Assembly: GCA_937127205.1 (NCBI GenBank)
Contig: CAKZLS010000059.1
Location: 1 to 14,706 of the forward strand
Origin: an uncultured Rhodospirillales bacterium
GTDB taxonomy: Bacteria; Pseudomonadota; Alphaproteobacteria; Rhodospirillales; Defluviicoccaceae
Reading direction: 5' to 3'
DNA: 14,706 bases
Positions 12,389 through 14,706 of the stretch are shown piece after piece. Both the position numbers and the translations under genes were made by a program. Every line of letters starts with the position of its first letter. Position 1 is the stretch's first letter. A model generated the notes under the pieces. It ran no database searches, was not told where the DNA came from, and saw nothing but the letters and a program-made list of their open reading frames with translations.

Positions 12389-12429
12389 CCCATAGCAACT
12401 GATCCCGGTTGCTTTTAGCGTACTATGGG
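12389..12429. repeat. Nested inverted repeats in the lipoprotein-frmA promoter region
   Basis: CCCATAG (12389-12395) pairs with CTATGGG (12423-12429), and inside it AGCAAC (12394-12399) pairs with GTTGCT (12408-12413), the latter followed by TTTT (12413-12416). The two stems share bases, so they are mutually exclusive or alternative folds. The inner one looks like a weak intrinsic terminator on the plus strand; the outer one looks like an operator for a dimeric regulator. It sits roughly midway between the divergent starts at 12291 and 12570. Confidence 0.45.
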
Positions 12430-12569
12430 AACGACCGCAAAACACGATCTCCGTGATCCCCAACCGGCTGCTTTCCAGGCTTCCGTTATCACACGGGCGT
12501 GCTATGTTTGTGAGAACAATTCCAATTAGTTGATACAAAAAAACGAATTTGACGGGGAGGATCCGAGGA

Positions 12570-13679
12570 ATGGACGTTCGCGCCGCTGTCGCTCATCAAG
12601 CCGGGAAACCGCTGAGCATCGAAACGGTTCAGCTCGAGGGGCCGAAGGCCGGCGAGGTCTTGGTTGAAATCAAGGCCACCGGGGTCTGCCACACCGACGA
12701 CTTCACCCTTTCCGGCGCCGACCCGGAAGGATTGTTCCCAACCATTCTGGGGCACGAGGGCGCGGGCGTGGTGGTGGACGTGGGTCCCGGCGTGACGTCG
12801 GTGGAACCGGGCGATCACGTCATTCCGCTATACACTCCGGAATGCCGCGAATGCGACTTCTGTCTGCACCCCAAGACCAACCTCTGCCAGAAGGTCCGGG
12901 CCACCCAGGGCCAGGGCTTGATGCCCGACGGGACCAGCCGCTTCTCATTGAACGGCAGCCCGCTCCATCACTACATGGGAACCTCCACCTTCGCCAATTT
13001 CACGGTGCTGCCGGAAATCGCCGTCGCCAAGGTCCGCGAGGACGCGCCGTTCGAAAAGATCTGCTACATCGGTTGCGGTGTGACCACCGGTATCGGCGCG
13101 GTCATCTTCACGGCGAAAGTGGAAACCGGCGCCAAGGTCGTCGTGTTCGGATTGGGCGGTATCGGCCTGAACGTCATTCAGGGCGCGCGCATGGTCGGCG
13201 CCGACATGATCGTCGGCGTGGATCTCAATCCGGGCCGGCGCGCGGTGGCCGAGAAATTCGGCATGACCCACTTCGTCAATCCCACCGAGGTGGCCGACGA
13301 TCTGGTCAACCATCTCGTCGAGTTGACCGGCGGCGGCGCCGACTATGCCTTCGAATGCGTCGGCAATGTCCAACTCATGCGTCAGGCGCTGGAATGCTGC
13401 CATAAGGGCTGGGGCGAGTGCATCATCATCGGTGTCGCCGGCGCCGGGCAGGAGATCTCCACCCGGCCGTTCCAATTGGTCACCGGCCGGTCGTGGCGCG
13501 GAACCGCCTTCGGCGGCGCCCGGGGCCGCACCGACGTGCCCAAGATCGTCGATTGGTACATGGACGGCAAAATCAACATCGACGATCTGATCACCCATGT
13601 GGTGCCGCTGGAACAGATCAACGACGCCTTCGACCTGATGCACGCGGGACAGTCCATCCGCACCGTCGTAACGTTCTAG
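12570..13679 (+). CDS. frmA: S-(hydroxymethyl)glutathione dehydrogenase (class III alcohol dehydrogenase)
   Basis: This 369-residue enzyme oxidises S-hydroxymethylglutathione, formed from formaldehyde and glutathione, to S-formylglutathione with NAD+; it can also reduce S-nitrosoglutathione. All zinc-ADH features are present. The catalytic zinc ligands are Cys40 (GVCHTDD), His62/Glu63 (LGHEGAG) and Cys169 (IGCGVTTG). The structural zinc is held by Cys92, Cys95, Cys98 and Cys106 (ECRECDFC ... NLC). The nucleotide fold motif is GLGGIG at 194-199, followed by VDLNPGRR. The start is ATG 12570 with GGGGAGG (12554-12560) 9 bases upstream; an upstream TTG in frame is not needed. The next gene, 13 bases downstream, encodes the following step of the pathway, making a two-gene operon. 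Length and motifs are standard. Confidence 0.96.
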   Translation: MDVRAAVAHQAGKPLSIETVQLEGPKAGEVLVEIKATGVCHTDDFTLSGADPEGLFPTILGHEGAGVVVDVGPGVTSVEPGDHVIPLYTPECRECDFCLHPKTNLCQKVRATQGQGLMPDGTSRFSLNGSPLHHYMGTSTFANFTVLPEIAVAKVREDAPFEKICYIGCGVTTGIGAVIFTAKVETGAKVVVFGLGGIGLNVIQGARMVGADMIVGVDLNPGRRAVAEKFGMTHFVNPTEVADDLVNHLVELTGGGADYAFECVGNVQLMRQALECCHKGWGECIIIGVAGAGQEISTRPFQLVTGRSWRGTAFGGARGRTDVPKIVDWYMDGKINIDDLITHVVPLEQINDAFDLMHAGQSIRTVVTF

Positions 13680-13692
13680 GAATCGAGCCCTT

Positions 13693-14541
13693 ATGCCATT
13701 GGAACCGATCCACCAGAACCGCAGCTTCGACGGCATCCAGGCGGTTTACCGCCATGAGTCGGCGGCGACTGGAACGGACATGGAATTCGCTGTGTTCACG
13801 CCTCCCCAAGCGCGTGAGTCGTCCCGGCCCGTTCTCACCTATCTGTCCGGGCTCACCTGCACGTGGGCGAACGTGACCGAGAAGGGCGGCGCACAGCGGT
13901 ATGCCGCGGAGCACGGGCTGATCCTGGTTTGCCCGGACACCAGTCCCCGCGGCACCGAGCTTCCCGGCGAACACGATAGCTACGATTTCGGATCCGGGGC
14001 CGGGTTTTACGTGGACGCCACCGAGCCGCCCTGGTCCCGCCACTACCGCATGTACGCGTACATTACCGAAGAATTGCCGGCGCTGATCGCCGCCAATTTT
14101 CCTGCCGATATGAACCGCCAGGGGATCTTCGGCCATTCCATGGGCGGACACGGCGCGTTGACCATCGCGTTTCGCAATCCGGGCCGGTACCGATCGGTTT
14201 CGGCCTTCTCGCCGATCGTGGCGCCTTCGAAGGTCCCTTGGGGCCGCAAAGCATTTCGCGGCTATCTCGGCGACGACGAAGCCCGCTGGCTCGATCACGA
14301 CGCGTGCGCCTTATTGGCGGGCGCCGGCTGGGACACGCCCATTCTCGTGGATCAGGGGCTGGCCGACGAATTCCTGGACGAGCAACTCAAACCGGAACTG
14401 TTCGAGCGCGCCTGCACCGACGCCGGCGTTTCGCTCACGCTGCGCCGCCACCCCGGCTACGACCACAGCTACTATTTCATCAGCACGTTCATGGGCGACC
14501 ACATCGCCCATCACGCCGGGCTGCTGGAGAGCACTTCCTAG
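13693..14541 (+). CDS. fghA: S-formylglutathione hydrolase
   Basis: This 282-residue cytoplasmic esterase of the esterase D family hydrolyses S-formylglutathione to formate and glutathione, completing formaldehyde detoxification after FrmA. The alpha/beta-hydrolase catalytic triad is visible: Ser149 in the nucleophile elbow GHSMGG, Asp225 in DQGLADEFLDEQ, and His258 in HPGYDHSYYF. The motifs YLSGLTCTW and PDTSPRG near residues 50-87 are also typical of the family. The length matches the usual 275-285 residues. Its stop overlaps that of the convergent minus-strand gene by three or four bases (14538-14541), so there is no room for a terminator between them. Confidence 0.96.
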   Translation: MPLEPIHQNRSFDGIQAVYRHESAATGTDMEFAVFTPPQARESSRPVLTYLSGLTCTWANVTEKGGAQRYAAEHGLILVCPDTSPRGTELPGEHDSYDFGSGAGFYVDATEPPWSRHYRMYAYITEELPALIAANFPADMNRQGIFGHSMGGHGALTIAFRNPGRYRSVSAFSPIVAPSKVPWGRKAFRGYLGDDEARWLDHDACALLAGAGWDTPILVDQGLADEFLDEQLKPELFERACTDAGVSLTLRRHPGYDHSYYFISTFMGDHIAHHAGLLESTS

Positions 14542-14706
14542 CCTTCGGAGGCGTCGGCAGTTCTTTTCCCGACGCGCTGTTGGCGGCGCGCGAACAGGAA
14601 GCCGGCAAGGGCGATCAAAATCACCGCGCCAAGGGTCAGCCAAAGCTGTACCGAGTGCTGCAAATTGACGGCGAGAATGGTGCCGACAGCCCCGGCATAG
14701 GCGAGG
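14538..14706 (-). CDS. C-terminal part of an unidentified membrane protein, cut by the window edge
   Basis: On the minus strand an open frame enters from the window end and stops at TAG (14540-14538), giving the last 55 residues of a protein. It shows a hydrophobic segment at the window edge (LAYAGAVGTILAV), then a clear membrane helix (LWLTLGAVILIALAGFLF) followed by the basic ARRQQRVGKR and a short polar tail, consistent with an integral membrane protein whose C-terminus is cytoplasmic. I do not recognise the family from this much. It converges on fghA with overlapping stop codons. The frame lacks a start within the window. Confidence 0.6.
   Translation of the reverse strand, partial: LAYAGAVGTILAVNLQHSVQLWLTLGAVILIALAGFLFARRQQRVGKRTADASEG

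Noticed and set aside
12508..12536. lac-operator look-alike (TTGTGA...ACAATT) and possible -35/-10 pair upstream of frmA
   Set aside because: TTGTGA at 12508-12513 is well placed, but the corresponding -10 (TGATAC, 17-base spacing) matches TATAAT poorly, and the operator resemblance lacks the symmetric half.
12945..13736. Minus-strand frame of 263 codons opposite frmA
   Set aside because: Shadow of frmA, which has a full set of zinc ligands and a good ribosome site.

Overview
The window looks like chromosomal DNA of a GC-rich alphaproteobacterium. The main evidence is two proteins of the DUF1476 family (F1Fo-ATPase inhibitory subunit zeta type, essentially alphaproteobacterial), plus a small DUF1127 protein and the compact, overlapping gene layout. 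I see no rRNA, tRNA, CRISPR array, transposase or phage gene. The genus cannot be read from this stretch.

Layout. (1) 104-1339: a minus-strand DUF1127 protein and a plus-strand LrhA-type LysR regulator are divergent. A T-N11-A dyad lies just before the regulator. (2) 1340-2636: an AT-rich operator-like region, a divergent zeta-like protein, a 33-bp tandem repeat that straddles its stop codon, and a DUF533/YebE-type protein. (3) 2706-4191: an OxyR-type LysR regulator that has Ser at the peroxidatic cysteine position, a second AT-rich regulatory region with a perfect ATAG-N7-CTAT half site, and a second zeta-like protein. (4) 4225-11847: an optional 54-residue membrane-type small ORF, the complete Mrp cation/proton antiporter operon mrpABCDEFG, and two tandem double-domain universal stress proteins. 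Nearly every junction in this block is a 4-bp start/stop overlap, and the first Usp gene is coupled to mrpG in the same way. (5) 11914-12291: a minus-strand lipoprotein resembling the YcgJ/Fels-1 family. (6) 12570-14541: the glutathione-dependent formaldehyde oxidation pair frmA-fghA. (7) 14538-14706: the C-terminal end of a minus-strand membrane protein cut by the window edge.

How the parts may work together. The Mrp complex exchanges Na+ (or K+) for protons, FrmA/FghA take S-hydroxymethylglutathione to formate, and zeta-type proteins bind F1-ATPase to block ATP hydrolysis. The arrangement 'LysR regulator, then zeta paralogue' occurs twice, the second time directly before mrp-usp. Both zeta upstream regions share the sequence TCGATTAGA in an AT-rich context. 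My inference is a stress and bioenergetics island in which LysR regulators adjust ATP synthase control and ion/proton balance together. The most unusual single item is the OxyR-like protein lacking its peroxide-reactive cysteine.

No gene-free stretch exceeds 300 bases. The longest is 12292-12569, the divergent promoter region between the lipoprotein and frmA, which holds a nested inverted repeat.
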